From Hymenolepis diminuta (Eukaryota; Platyhelminthes; Cestoda; Cyclophyllidea; Hymenolepididae): a stretch of DNA of 64,000 nt. Location of the stretch: positions 5,213,225-5,277,224 of the forward strand of contig CAADRB010000002.1 in NCBI GenBank assembly GCA_900708905.1, written 5' to 3'. The notes under the pieces were generated by a model. It had not been told where the DNA came from. It ran no database searches and saw nothing but the letters and a program-made list of their open reading frames with translations. The translations under genes were made by a program, and so were the position numbers. Numbering within the stretch: position 1 is the stretch's first letter; each line of letters starts with the position of its first letter. Shown in pieces: positions 13,701-28,700 of the stretch.

Positions 13701-16700
13701 GGCTCAAATTTTCATTAATTTTTCTTGGATGACGATTTTTTCTGTTTATCTATTGATGGGTTGGTGTTGCTCTATGTATAAATTATTCTTCTGCTCTAGT
13801 AGGCTGTATTGCAAGAACTGTCTTGAAGACTTCTTTGAGAACACCGATTCCTTTTCATTCGAGTTAAATTTTGATCATTTTGCTAAAGAAATGTGTGGCA
13901 ATTCTTGATGTCTTCAGTTTGCATTAGGCGTGACTCCTAGTGAGTTTGGTCAGGTATGACAATTGAATTTAGGTAATTATATGTGGAAGATGGTTAAATC
14001 TTTCACTTACTACAAACTATATTAAACTTAAAATGAGAGATGATCAAGGTTGTGACACTACTTTATTCACCCGGACATTCATCAGGGAACAGTTCTGGAC
14101 TAAATCTGTTCAGATAAAATAGTGCTAAGATTACAGCTAGCGGATAGGATATCGGAATTTGCAAATAAATGTAAGGTTAGATGAGGTTAATTACTTCTAC
14201 ATGGGTTGGACAAATAATACGACTAAAAATCGTTTATTCACTAATGCCCCATTGTCGTGAATGTTTCATTTACAGCGGTTTATAGCTCCTAATGTCATGA
14301 AGAAAAGGCGTTTTGTACAGCAACAGTTGCTTAGGAACTGGTCTAATACGTTTTTGTCTTAAGACCGTCATTAATATTTAAGAATATAATTTGCTGAATA
14401 TTAAACTCGTATCTAATTAATTGCTTTTGGGAATATGTATATGTATCATTAGTAGATATGTGCACTTGAGACACAGTCTTACAATTTTCGACTGCGATTT
14501 ATTAAATGAGTCGCATATCGTTATAGAATTAAATCGCAACACATTAGTTTACGTCTGTATTTAGGTGAGGTCTGAAAAAATGACAGACATTTATAACTTG
14601 TTAGTTTTTTTCCCCTGATTTAATTTTATACGTTGATGTGTGAAATTTAGTCAATAGGTTGCTTATTTAGAATGTGTTTCTAATTATGCGAGAGATTGTT
14701 TGCTCCTGAGATCTCTTACTTTTTTCCCTGTTCGTATAGAGTAGATTGACTCTGGGAGCGAAATTAGTTTCGAAAATTTGCGATTAGGTTTTGACGATCA
14801 TCTCAAACACTGTAATAGTAACGCTAGCATAACACATTAACCATTATCGGTACGAGTTGCGAACTCAATGGTTTTTTTTGCCGGACTTTTTCATCACCGA
14901 TTTTCTAGCAAATGTTGCATTTCAGGTGTTAGTTTTTACAACCTTCAGATTTTCAAGGATTTCTCTAATAGAATGCACTGTGTATAGTTCAGATATGATG
15001 TTTTTAATGTTGGGAAACCATTCACTCGTTTAGAGTTGTCAACCTTGGGTGATAAGAATCCAAGTCTTTCAATTCCCAAATTTCCGAAAAGTGACTTAAT
15101 ACCGCTACCGACGGGACATAAACAGAAGTGTTTTATTAGAATTCTATACATTAGTGCGTTTAGTTTATCATTACCGTCGAACTGTTTCTGCAACATGTAC
15201 GACCTGAATTATTTATGTCTGCGTCTACCAGGAAATTTCCTACATTTGTTTTTATTTCTCATAAATTTTGTTACATTTTTTTCTTATTTTAAAAGTTTAA
15301 ATTCAATCTTTATAGACCTTTCTCAAAGATTTGGGCTTTTTGGCACTGACCTTTTTTGAAAATTCAAAGTCATAACATGTCATGTGTTTTTGGACGTCCA
15401 AATACACAAATATTTCAGGGATTTTGTAACTTTGTGAAATTTTTCATATTCTCTGGCTAATAAAAATTAAGTTTTCCATTTATTTTCTGTTTTCGATATT
15501 TGAAAGCTTATGTTCTAGTGTTCCTTTAACTAGGACTAATGTAGAAGTCCTTAAATCACTTTCAAACTTCTTCAACCGCAAAAACCTAAATATTATCATC
15601 TATTTATCTGGTAGTTAGACATTAACTATACCACTCTATAATTCATTCGTTAAAAAACTCCTTAATCCAATCATCCCACGTATTCCTTCAAACTTATTTC
15701 CTCTTTCTTAAGAATCATTTGCTGGTTATTTGGTTTGAAATTAGTCTTTTGTGTTGGAAAGAACTTTCTTACATTTGATATAAGTTTTTCCCTCCGGGAT
15801 TAGATTTCTCAGTCGAGAACTAAGAATTTTCCCTTAGACTTTCATTACATTGTTTTGTAAGGAAACTTACTAGCGCTGAACTGTCTGTTTGATTCAAAAC
15901 TGGATAAAGGTTTTCCGTCTCGAAAATGATGCTAGTTGAAAGTAATCGGTAGGCCACCTTCCAAGCAATCTTAGTTAACTCGTCGCTGTATCCTGGCATC
16001 GATATATCAGAGGCACAGATTTTGTCTACTTTCATCTCATGATTCACTCGTTAACTCATTCTATTTTCTCCTATAATTTTGTCTCGTGAGTGACTTCTTT
16101 TTAAAGCACTTTCCCATTCTGAAATATCGTTCGTTTCGGTACCTGCATAACTCTCTTACTTTAATGGAATCTAGGAATATTCTTTAACCACGCACTATCT
16201 GTCGGTGTTGCTGAGATTTAATGTCAGTCATAAAATTTTCTGGTAGGTAAAGTCGCAACTTTGAATTTCCGGTATTTGATATTATGATTTGTATTAAAAC
16301 ACATTATTTGATTACTATTGGAAAGGTCTAATGTCTATGGCTACTAATGTAGAGGAGTTGAATCGACCAACTAACTTGGAAATAATTTCATTGTTAAAAA
16401 AGATGGCAAAATCGAAATTAGGAAGAAAAAAGATGGTAAGCGGTTCGATGAACAATCTAATTAGATCCCACAATTAAAATTTAGGTACAATATTCTTGGG
16501 CCAGGTCAGTGTACGATGAATTATTTATGGAAGAAAACTTCTGTACCACATAGGTCAAAGTCGAACAATGTTAATTTAAAACGTTAATGTTAATATTCTT
16601 GTTTCAAGTATCTTTTGTCTGTTTGTTTATTATTAGCATTAAAATTAATGACGAATTTTGTCATCGTAGAACTAGATTTCGACCATGTCGATCTTATGAT

Positions 16701-19700
16701 TAATTTTGACTAACTCCTAAGTCATTAACCACATAGTTGATTAGCAACAATTCCGTGTACTTTCCAATTCTGAAGATTCGTTCATCTTGCTTGTTAAAGA
16801 TGAATAGGTTCAATGCAGGTAGGAAGACAATTTACCCCATTCCTCATTTAATGTGTGATGCAAACGTTCTTTCCAACCACGCACTATATTGCAGCTAGCA
16901 CTACAATCTAGCGATCACAAAATGGCCTGAATTGTTTACCATCCGTATTTGCAACTTTTATCTCCTTTAACATATATTTTTTGCTTAGTTTATTATTGAG
17001 TGATAAGTGAGTGAATTCTGTCGCCCATTTATCATAAACACTGATTCTAGCCACGTCACTTCTATGATTCATTTGTTAACTGGTTACCCCACCATTAAGT
17101 GGTGAGTTGTACCCCTACTGTCGACTAGTGTCTGTGATATATTCATTTTGGTACCATCTTCCCACTCTGTTGTATAATGCATTACTTCCCCAATTGTGAG
17201 CTAGTCTAAGTTTTAATCGAAACAGGACGACAAAAATTATAATGGTGATCAGCGCATCTGCAAAGTCATAATTCGCAGGATTGGTGCTCATCGGTGCACA
17301 TCCAGTGATGTAGATGGTCAACTGCACTGGTTAATTCTGATAGAGAAGGGTTTAGCTTCGTGATATCTTCTCTCTACTCGACCCAGTTGCTGGCAGGACT
17401 TTTATTGTGCTTGGGAGTTATAAGAAGAGTTTTTATATGTATAGGGTTAAAGTAAAAGGTAATATTTGTCGAGCTATCTAGCTGGCCTTAAGCGAAATCC
17501 ATCCTCACTGACGATACGTCAGTGATAGATAAAATGAATGTTTGTTCTATAATATTTTAAATCTTCGTTTGTGGCTTTCTACCACGTTTGGTGTGTGATT
17601 AAAACAGAAATTAATTACTCGGGTAAAAGGAAGAGATTTTTGATTGTATTTCTTATAACTCTCTCCTCTTAGGAATGCAATTCCTCAAACCCGTGTTAGA
17701 GACGTTCCTTGCTTCAGTGCTTTCGTAGAGCTCTAGTAGTCATAAAATTGCCATTGTAATAGAATGATTTAAATTCAACAAAAGAGGTTATAAACAAGGG
17801 TATTTTATATACTATGTAATAAATACCATAATAACTCAATCCGAAGTATCCTTCGAAGCATTTATAACTGTTCTTAAACAATTTTGTATCGTATTGGAGG
17901 GTACATCAGTGAATTCTGTCGTCTACACATCAGGAAGACAAACTTTTCAGGAATTGTTCGTTGTCATGCATGAGAAGAATTTCATTGCGTGGATGGGACA
18001 AAATACGTATCACAACTCATAACACTTCCCCTTTCTCAAGCAGAAGGTAGTATGTTCTTTATGAGCAAATCTTGTAATAATTCACAGTTCTATCAGAAAT
18101 CCCCTTCAACACTTAACTCCGTAAGAGAAAAAGCACCAAGGTACCCCATATTGGCTAAAAGTCATGAGGCCATGCATAAATCTTGAGTGTGATGTCAATC
18201 ATTGAGGACAGTTTTTCCGGTCACAACACTGGCCTCTGTCTTCTGATATGACATCCTAGAGCTTCTGAGATGAAGAAACCCCCATTCTGTTATCTATTTA
18301 ACGATTACCTATTCTAATCTCTGATGTGTCTTAGCCTCATGACTCTTGGCTTTACATTTATTCAGATTTCCGCTACATCATCAAATCAACAAATTCCTTT
18401 TTTAACAGAGATCTAGCAGCTCGAAACTGTCTCGTTGGGGAAGGCAAAACAGTCAAAGTAGCGGACTTCGGGCTTGCACGTTACATGGAACGAGATGTGA
18501 CTTATCGAGCACGTGAAGGTGCCAAATTCCCCATTAAATGGACGGCACCAGAGGGTCTCGTCTACAACTGCTTCTCAATCAAATCCGACGTTTGGGCTTT
18601 CGGTGTCCTTTTGTGGGAAATTGCGACATATGGCGCAACACCCTACCCGGGTATTGAACTTCAAGATGTCTATGTCCTTCTGGAGAAGGGTACTCGTATG
18701 GAGGCTCCTCAGGGATGTCCTGATGCTGTGTATCAACTTATGTTAGATTGTAAGTCCTCAGTTTATAAATCTTGTAATTATATTTACCCGGCTAATATTG
18801 CTCCTCTATCACAGATAAACTGTGGATCCTATTCAGATTTCCAGTCATAAGTAGTGTTACTTTTCGAAATACAGTCTGTACTATTAAACTCTTCGCCGCT
18901 CTATGTTTATGAGTACTTTGATAGTCTCACTTTGCCAAATTAACTAATTGGTCGTTCTTTAGAGAAATATTTTTTTTTTGCTATTTCATCAGCAAAGCTA
19001 TTTTACTGTTTTAACATTATATTGCTCGTAATTCATATGTGTTAACTTCAAGTTGTTAATACTAGAGTCCACAACTTCTTTAGAAGCGAATATTTTCAGC
19101 TTGTGCTAGCCGTAGAGAAGGAAATAAGACTATTTACCGCTAAAGTACAGAACATCTTGGTCACTTTTTGTTTACACTACCCCACTTTTCGACAAACTTG
19201 TTCTCTTAGCAGTAAAAAACACTGTTAGGTAAGGTAGATCGTAGCCAGAGAATAACAAGGTAGGAAGCACAGGCCAATCATTTATAAATAGTTAATATAA
19301 TACAAGAGCTTATTTTTTAAGCAAGTAGAAGGCGCTCTCAAATGAAGACAGATTTATGACCTGTTTTTATCGCATCATTGTCAGGACCGACAAACGCCCA
19401 CGACCGTTTTTTATCGCATATGGTCACGTCTATGAACTTATTTTGGACAAGGTCTGCACTTGGTACTTATGAGTCATGGTACTATTGTTTTTGTAATGTC
19501 ATTATGTCTTCTATAATTATTTGCAACTACTTATTCAAGTATTTTAATGTCCTTTTTGTGCTCCAGTGTAACACCGGCGACCAATATCTATCGGTGATTA
19601 GAACGATCAGTTTCATTGACTATTACTAATTGATAAAGGCCCCGGGATGCTACACATCGCTTCAAGATGAGTGTTGGAAAACATTTTCATTCGAAGTGGC

Positions 19701-22700
19701 GCAATGGTTAGGGTCACGAGATCAATGCCCATAGGTGCACATCCAGTGATGCTGTGGCTAATTCCACTGGTCAATTTTAGTCGACAAGGGGGGAGGGGGG
19801 AGGGTGAGTACGAGTTTCTCGTAATAGTGGTTCTAAAGTACCGTCCTCTACCCAAGTTGAGCGTTGATAATAGTTCTCCTGATGAGCTCAGAAAGTTTTT
19901 TCCCTTTCGAATACCTTTGACATTATAGTATCCGCTGTCTCAAAATCGAGTATGATTTTTCTGCCATTCATCCCCTATTTTCTACGACTTCCTATTATGA
20001 ATGTTTTCTAACCCATGTGGGGACACGAACTTTATTGCATGGGGATAGTATCGATGATGAGACATGTGGTTGATTTCTATTCAAACGCCTTCCCACTAAT
20101 TGACATCTAGGATACTTGTTTATAGATTAGTCAGTCTTCATTGTGTTCGTAAAGAATTCTACACATAAATCATCCCCAATTTGACACTTCATTCAAGAGA
20201 TTTCTATAGAAATATAATACTAACTAAGTTTCGTGTTTAAATGCGTGGTGCGAGTTTCAGGATTCAAGAACATATTGCTATATTATTCATGTACAAGAAC
20301 GTATTTAATACGCTGCCATTCTAATACACCATAACAACAATCTATTTCCAAACAATTCGGGGAACATAGAGAAAATACAAATAAAGTGTTAATTAATTTA
20401 TTAAAAGTGCTCTGTAAATACCAGCAAAACTTGCATGAACTGGTGACGCGGTAGAATTAATGTTTGTTAATGATGATTGCCACACTACAGATTTCAGCTA
20501 TTTTTACCGCTAAAAGGCTCTTAAGTTAACATTAAACTTCCTTAAGACGGCTGAAATTCTGGTGTGTTTAATTGAAATGTCATCTTTCTCGAATATTGAG
20601 ATTTAAAATTTAATGTATTATTTGAAAATAAACTAACTATCCTAATTGTGGCTGGGTTAATTGCCCATTTATATACATGAACAAGCTTTCAATTGTTCTA
20701 TTCAACTATGGGCTGGATCGGTATTTTTTTGTTTACGTACTCTTTGCTACGTACTTATTCCACCTCCTCTTTCTAGTCATTGTAAACTGTCTATTTAAAC
20801 TCTGGTTCTACTATTTTGTATTGCTAAATGGGAATGTATCCTTTTGAATCGTGGTTTATGAGCCATAGGATAAGTTTACATTTGTCTTACTTTCTGCAAA
20901 TGTTAATTAACGTCGGTATGAAGTGATGATCCCTTTGAATGCATTATCCTAATATTATCTACTAAATGGTGTCCATTTGAGTGAGCCTTGATGTTAAGTT
21001 ATTTTTTTCTATTTTTATTAATCCTCTGTTATTTGCAGGTTGGGAGTGGGATTCAGAAAAGCGACCGAGTTTTCAGGAGGTCTACGCTCGACTGGAATCT
21101 GTTCGCACTTACTCTGACATCAATGAAGCGGTAGAACATGAGCTTCAACGCAGTCGTATCCGGATGCCGCCCCCACCCCTACCTCCTCCACCTTCCATCG
21201 CTCCCTTTGGGCCACGACGCAGTAGTAGCTGTGATCGGATTGATGAAGCTATTTCTGGTAAGTTAATTAATTAAACGTTTTCTACCTGGTAGGATTTTAG
21301 AAGCTTTAAATGTACTTCTGACATTTCTTTTTCAGAACCTGACTCATCTGAGACAGCTGATTTGAATCTGCTTCAGGTTATATATTTCCTGTTTTAGCGT
21401 CTCATTTGGCTGCATATATTTTTCTTCTTTTAATCATCACCTCCGAACGTACATTAAATTATCTAACGGTAGAGATTATGCCAGTATTTCTGTGGTCTGG
21501 TAACTATTTTAATTAGGAGGCTGATCACTCCAATCTATGCGCTGGTAGAATCCAAATCTGTCATTTGCCAGGTTTTACTTAATATCAGACCAATGCAGCA
21601 CCGGAAGAATTATTATGTAAACTTTGAGGATACCTCGGACTTAGTTGACTGAATTTACCGTTTCCTTGGTCAAATTCTCGTATCTTGTCTTTTCTTGGAT
21701 ATAATGAGCTAAATACTGTATCCGGTCCTAGACTAGAAAATTTTTTGTCAAGAAAGCTGACAAATTAATTGGGGTAAATTAAAATTTGCATCACTAAATG
21801 CACAGTTATTAGTTATCTGATCGTTACGTTATATGTAGTCCCTATCAGTTATTAGCTCAGTTTCCGGCGGCTTTCAAATGGGGCAATAAAGTGTTTCATT
21901 GTTATTAGTTGCAATTATCTCTCAGAAAAGCGTAGTTGTGTAATTGTTACTAAAGAATGCAATTATCTAATGTTTCACCACGTTCCAATACGTTCATCGT
22001 CTATTTTTTCCTAGGAATGGCTGTTTTATATGTAGCTTAAACTTTGTAAGTAGAGAAGGGGGATCAATTCAACATTTGGAAGGGGCAAATTACCTTAAAG
22101 TACTTTTCACCTCATGTTTAAGATGAATTATTGTTTTAAATAGCTGTTTACATACACAGCGTTGTCTGGCATGCTGCACGTTTAGAATTATTCCAATTTT
22201 ATGGTTTGCTGTCGATAATTACGAACGTATCATTTGGTTAAACAACAAAGCGAGATTTTTCCTTTGTTCTGGCTTTTGAACAGAGTAAACAGATGTCATA
22301 CAATTGTCATAAACGCTAATACATGCCTTGAAAACGAAAAAATGTTAGAGGGCACTATTTCTTATTATATTTTTGAAATTCCGAATAATATTTTCGCTCA
22401 AAGTTATCTTAGTATTAACTAAATTATTAATAATTTATTCAGTCGTTGCTTCAATCATCCATCCAATTAAGTTTACAAGCCTATCATAGCTGCATCACTG
22501 GCGCCCATTTGTGGCACTATTCTAATTCTCATCTATTTTTACTGTAGTACCCAGCACCGAAGAAGTTCCCAGACGAGAACATGGCAACTCCTTCACGACC
22601 CACGATGTGGTTTCCCGACGTGTTCCCAGTCAGCACCCCCAATATCCTCCTGCAGCGGTCCAGGAGCAATGTCCCTCTTGTCCAAGCTCTCACCCTACTC

Positions 22701-25700
22701 AGGGCTGCATGGTACCGGGGAATCGATTTTCTGAGGTTTTCTCTCCCACCACGGCAATGTTTCCACCTCCACCACCGCCGGAGTTTGATGGATCGGGGTT
22801 GTTGGAAGGTTCGACAATGGGAATGATGTCGGGGTCTCTAGGACGTAGGAAAGCTGCTCCGCCTGTACCACCTCAACGCACAACTACTCTAAAGGGGGAT
22901 GACCCAAATGAGAGGATACCCGGTCCAATTCAGGTCGATAAATTCATTTTGTTGTAATCCTTTCGTTTATTTTATGTGTGCTCAGGCTTCCAACTGGTCG
23001 GGTTTCATTGTCCCCAAATAAGAAGGAAAAAAGTTATGTTACAACCGTGACAGGAGTGTTAAGGGTTCATTAAAACAAACTCTGTGTTGGGAATGCTTTT
23101 AAACATAAATTATAATCCATTTTTCTGTTTTATTTCGCGGACGTAGTTGTTTGAATTATTCATTGGGCCCAGTATACTGTTTATCAGTTTTCTTTCCAGG
23201 TCACCTAATGCCGACTTTCCAAGCTTTACGCCTTACATTGATCACTACTGCAGTTACTTCCTACAAGGTTACCTCTTCTCTCCTATTTAGTTTTGGTGGA
23301 GTTCGTGTAGTTTGGGAGGACTATTACCAATTTGTTTCATCCTACATTGGTTTTTCTCCAGTCTAGACTTATTACAATATTTCCTTTATTAATTTAGATG
23401 GCACATTCAAGATCGTCTCCAAATTTCTTCTTTTCCTGCAGTAAGTTTACCTGCCAATTCCCTGCAATCAGTGTGAACATGACCTAGTGAATTACTCGAA
23501 CCGCATCCATTGCGGTTTAATATGAAAAATCGAAGGCGTTGTTAGATTTCTCTTAACAATTCCTATCTCTAGCTAAATCGCGTTTTTTATAAAGAATTTC
23601 CCCTCAAATACCGATGTAGTTAATTATTTATTAAATCCCCTTCCTTGCCAATGGGTTAAACACTTGACTGAAACTCTTTCTGTTGATCTTTGTATAATAT
23701 ATAGGGTTCTGATATATATTGTTGATCATTAATCACTGTCTGTTAACTAGAATGCCCCATAAGCCCATTTAGGAAAGAATTTTTCAGAACTCCTATTGGG
23801 TATATGTGTGGCATCGTGGTAAGACCTGAAAATTCGCAATCCTCGTAATTAGCCAGGCTTAACAGTACAATCAGATCAATGGGGTGCGCTCTGATGAGCA
23901 TCGAATCCGTGACCTTTGGCTTCGCAGAATTGAACGTTATTCATTGCGCCATCGGCGCATCTCATTAGTCAGTAATGTAATGAACGATAATTGAAGTTCT
24001 TTTTCCTGTAAGGGATTTCTTTAGCTAAATTCCTGAAATGCTTTATGATGCTATATTCTTTACTCTTTTACAGGTTTGGTGGGAAATCAGAACTTTATTC
24101 TAACAGGGCATACAAGTTAAAACGCATACTATGTACTTAAACCGCGTTCTAAATAAAACAGAAGTGGTGGAAAGCTTTTTACGACCCTTTGATCTCGAAG
24201 TAGTCATTGTTCTGACTCATAGGCTTGCAGATGGCGTTTATGTTTAGGTTGGAAGCAGGAGGATTCCTTTAAAGCGGACTGGATATATATCTGCTAAAAT
24301 GTACTGTTAACCCCATTGCAGGGACAGAAAGAGCAGGTTAGAGGACACGTTCATCATATGTGGCCAACCGCACATGTACAATTTTGTGACCTTATACGTA
24401 CTGCCTACAACTGCGGGTTTCTTGAGGTCAATCATCCTGCCACTTATCATCGCTCTATTTAAGTAATAGTCACCTATATTTGCATAGCACTCCGATTAAT
24501 GATGAAAATATCAGGCTTATGCTGTGCTAATAATCCACTCATCGGAGGCTAAACGTTCTGAAAAGGGAATATCTGGTGTTTTTTATCAATGAAGTATTCC
24601 TTAGGTAAAATTCAGTCAAAAGGGTTAGTAATTTCTTTACTATTAAATTTGAAAGAGGATAGCGAAATTCTTAATGTATATCAAGAGAATTCAAGTGATT
24701 AATGAATGCAGATGCCCTAATTCTAATTCTCCAAGAGGTCATCTTATGTGCTCTGTCCGTGCGTGTTCTGTTTGTGTATATCACCTCCAAAATAAGTTAT
24801 ACTCCTTAAGTTAATGTCGCAAGTCTTTAATATTTATAAAGCTTAAGTGAACTTTTCTATTTTGTTATTAGTTAAATAATTTCCCTAATTTGTTGGCGTG
24901 GTGGACTTGAATAAACGTGTAGCTTGCTCTACTGCATTACCCATTCATGCCTTCGTAATCAGCTCTCTCATCTAAACTTGCCATGAACGCTCATATGAAG
25001 TGGCTTGGTGTTAATTTTGATTACCTCGTAAAATAGCAAATTAGTCTTCAATCATTTATGCAATATCAGAAAAAATACATGCATATAGATTTACTGTTGA
25101 TGCCGCCCCGGATTGAATTTAGAATCAGTTTATACCCTCGTTATTAACCACGATAAACTAGTGTTGATTAGCCGTCGGTTTGATTTGATTTTTAATTTAC
25201 TTCATGTACTTATCCATTTTAACGGAATAACTTAGCGTTTTGCTGCTATCAGCAGATTGTCATTGAAATTTTGGTGATTGACTGCTTATAAATCATCCAC
25301 GTTCGTGTGATCGCGAGATTCGCGTGAATTCTTGGATATTGATAATAGATAAATTCTCAAACGTAGATGCGCCGAAGGACGGCTCAGTTGTTAGGTGCAT
25401 TATTATTACTCATCTTGCATACAAATGGGGGTAAATTATCGAGTCGAGTGAATTTTCAATTCCATTTATCACAGAAAAAGCGAATGAAGACGCTATCATT
25501 TTGCGCTTTGTATTTTAATCACCAGCTATTTATAGATTGATCATTTTTGTTGAAGGATTTGTTGTCACAACTAATGCAGTCATCACTGTATAGACTTTCT
25601 AAGAAGGCGAAATGCTATTTCATTTGATTAATCAATGCTAATAGCTTTTGTGTGCATAATACCATTTCGGACTAATTTTTTTGTGTCAGTTGTTTATGTC

Positions 25701-28700
25701 AATCAGTACGCTCACAAGAATTCTCTCCCTCTATATCTCATCTCTGCTTAAGGTAAATAATGCTTTCATGTAATTTGAAAATTGTGAAATCTTTCAGGTT
25801 TCACAGATGTATGAACCTGACTAGTTCGAAATCCATCACTTAATTATTGAAACGATTTCGACCATATCGACTGGTACCGCTTACAGAAGGGATCACCAAA
25901 TGAATTTTCCAACTTAGAAAACTTTATAATATCTTTTATCTACTCAGTATCGGTTGAGATATGTGTATAATGGATAATGTCCCCCAATACTCCAATGGTG
26001 TAGACACGTTCCTCATTGCTTTGCACCACTGTTGAGGTGTTTCTACTACTTGTTTATAATGAATAATTAATTTCCTTCGCCTATAGATCATTGAATATCT
26101 TATCAGAATGCTTTCCACCATGATATGATTGGCATTGTCACTCTTACCCTCAGTTGCATTGGTAAACATTCGCATCTTTGAACCGATTATCCACATTAGT
26201 CTCCTAAATGCGTTTGTAGGCTTTTTTCAGTCTTGATGAATTAGATTTATTTACGTTCCAGTCAGTCACATGCTATTTTCGTTTACTGTCTGGAAGCGAC
26301 TTAACTGTACCATTAAATCTTGTAAATATCCCTGCTAATAACCTACTGTAACAATAGGACTATTATTAATACTGCTTATATGAACAAATGTTTACAGCAA
26401 TTGTCCTCCCTCTGTTACCTCTAATATATAAGTATATTAAATTTCGTACCTATATAAATTCAAAGATAACAGACTTTATCATCATCATTCGATTTTACAC
26501 GTATTCGCCTCATATGTACCACAGAGGAAACTCATTTTCTTGTTTAAAATCCATCCAATTCATAAAGTTATGAATGCAACATAATTTCCTTTGTCCTTAG
26601 ATCACTTGAACCTGGGGTTTCAGTTTTAATTCAGCATTTTTATGATACATTGTCAGTGCTAATGCATCAAGTCTTTGTTTTATAGATGAGTATAGCTCTA
26701 TGCAATTAATTCCCATTTTTCATGCATTTGCGCTGTTTTATGACCACTTTGTTGATGGAAAGTCCACTTCCGTCTACATTCCTTTAAAAAATACACAAAG
26801 TTTGTGCTTTCTTTTCCCCACTTTTTTCTTGTAATACTAACGTTAATATTTGTCTCTCAATTATTGCAGATCTCAATCGGCGATCGTCATCGTTTCTCCC
26901 CCTTAGACGAGGAAAACTTTCCATCTCCTCCCGATGCATTACTTGGCAATACTACTTTGTCCCAATCGTCAGGGAGTCCCTCCATCTCTATGGTCTCATC
27001 CGGTAAAACCCTAACTTCATCCACAATTTTTTAAAACAATGTGCTTATGTGAGAGTAATAGATACGATTATAGCTTCTGAATCACTAGGATAGAGAAATT
27101 TTATCTAGCTTGCCCGTTCAGGTTTCCACGACCATTAAATGCAAGATAGGAAAAAAATTGAAAAAATGTTATTTAAATATTTTTGCATAGGATAAACCAA
27201 AGAAGACATCTGTAATGTATCTGGTACACTGGATTCATTTACGGTCAGGCAATGAAGACTCATAGGTTTGCTAAATGGAACCAATCGATTAATTAAATAG
27301 TGAAACGGCTAATATTGGGTGTACTTTAACATATTCACATATTTATAAAAGCCCCAAACCGATTAGGAAATCGGTTGGAGCATTGTTTTTTGAGCTAGAA
27401 TGAAGTTGCGTTGACTTTGATTGTATGGATAGGTTGACAGATAATGTGGGAAAGGCTATGCGATGGATCGTTAATCAGAAACCATGCTTCTGCATTTACT
27501 TAAACCATTACAGATTCCAAATTTAAATGATATTGGAATGTCCATCGATTTCATAAAACATTTTGTGTGACTGCTACTATTAGTTCTAGTCATTCGGCGG
27601 TGAAGTGCCGTTATAGTGACCTCTTGAACTCATTCTCTATTAATTAATTGACAATAATGCTAAATATGAGCTATTAAATGATATCATGCTACCTAATCTA
27701 GTGATATGCATTACTTGGCTTATATTCTGAATTAACAGTATGTAGTTTTAATGCAGGTTACCAATCGGATTACTAGTTGATTAATGTGCTAGATAAATAC
27801 CATAAACAGATGGGATTTGGGTTACTGTGATCAAAATTTTGGCCCAGTGACAAGACGAAAAATAGGATATTTTGCGTATACTAAACACAATCGTAATTCA
27901 ATTCTTTGAACTGAATTCGTTTCTTGGACATTAAATTTTTCATTGAACTAAAGTATCCTTACCCTTTATCCAGATAGCCTATCAATCCCCCATATCTATC
28001 TTGTTTATTAACGTTTATGCTTAATTAGAAAAGAAGTCTTCGTTGACTTACGAATCTTCTTCCTTCTGAATCTGAACTGCTATTGTCATAGTGCACTTCT
28101 TGGACGGCCTGGGCTCTAAATCAGTTACTCTAACCCACAGATAGGCAAAATATTTCTGTTTTCTTGTTTTGAGAAAACGACCGAAATCAGTTAACAGAAA
28201 AGTCCAATAAAGGGTGAAGGGAAGGGGATAAAAAATGCTGAGAAGTAAAGTCAAGGTATCAGAGAGCCTTATTCCATTTCTATTTCTGGATTCGGGTTTG
28301 TGTTTTATTTTCTTAACCGATAGTTCAAGCTTCGAAATTCTAGTTTCCCGATTCGTCAACTGGATTACCTGTTCACTGTTCACTATATCCAGTGCTTATT
28401 GGCCGGCTGTTTAATTATGATGATCGATCTTGCGTTTATGATTTTAGCATAGCAGGACTTATATTAGTCTTAACATTACAACATTAAGGAAAAAATTACA
28501 GTTAAGTAAGCTATTTAGCAAAATTTATTCCACCTCACCCAATGATTCTTATCATCCTAGTTTCTGTTTCCTCAAGAAGGAAGGTAGTATATTTTCTGAC
28601 CCTAATTTAGCACATATACACCATATATCATTTTCCGAAAGTCACTATTAAAGGAATTTTTATTACCCATTTTGTAATTGAACGGTTCAGTAACCTTTGG

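Larger units (their letters stand above)
9940..18408 (+). other. abl intron (8.47 kb)
   Basis: It contains an R2 copy near 13000, the duplicated R4 unit (16015-16965) and SINE-like copy 3. The short ORFs seen throughout lack recognisable domains. A sizeable ORF at 15036-15359 is AT-rich and hydrophobic and looks like chance. Confidence 0.85.

Noticed and set aside
18513..18746. Second open frame over the abl catalytic exon
   Set aside because: A shadow of the true frame, which carries all the kinase motifs.
28048..28383. 111-codon minus-strand ORF in an abl intron
   Set aside because: No recognised family, no partner exons and no splice context. An ORF of this length is expected by chance in 64 kb.
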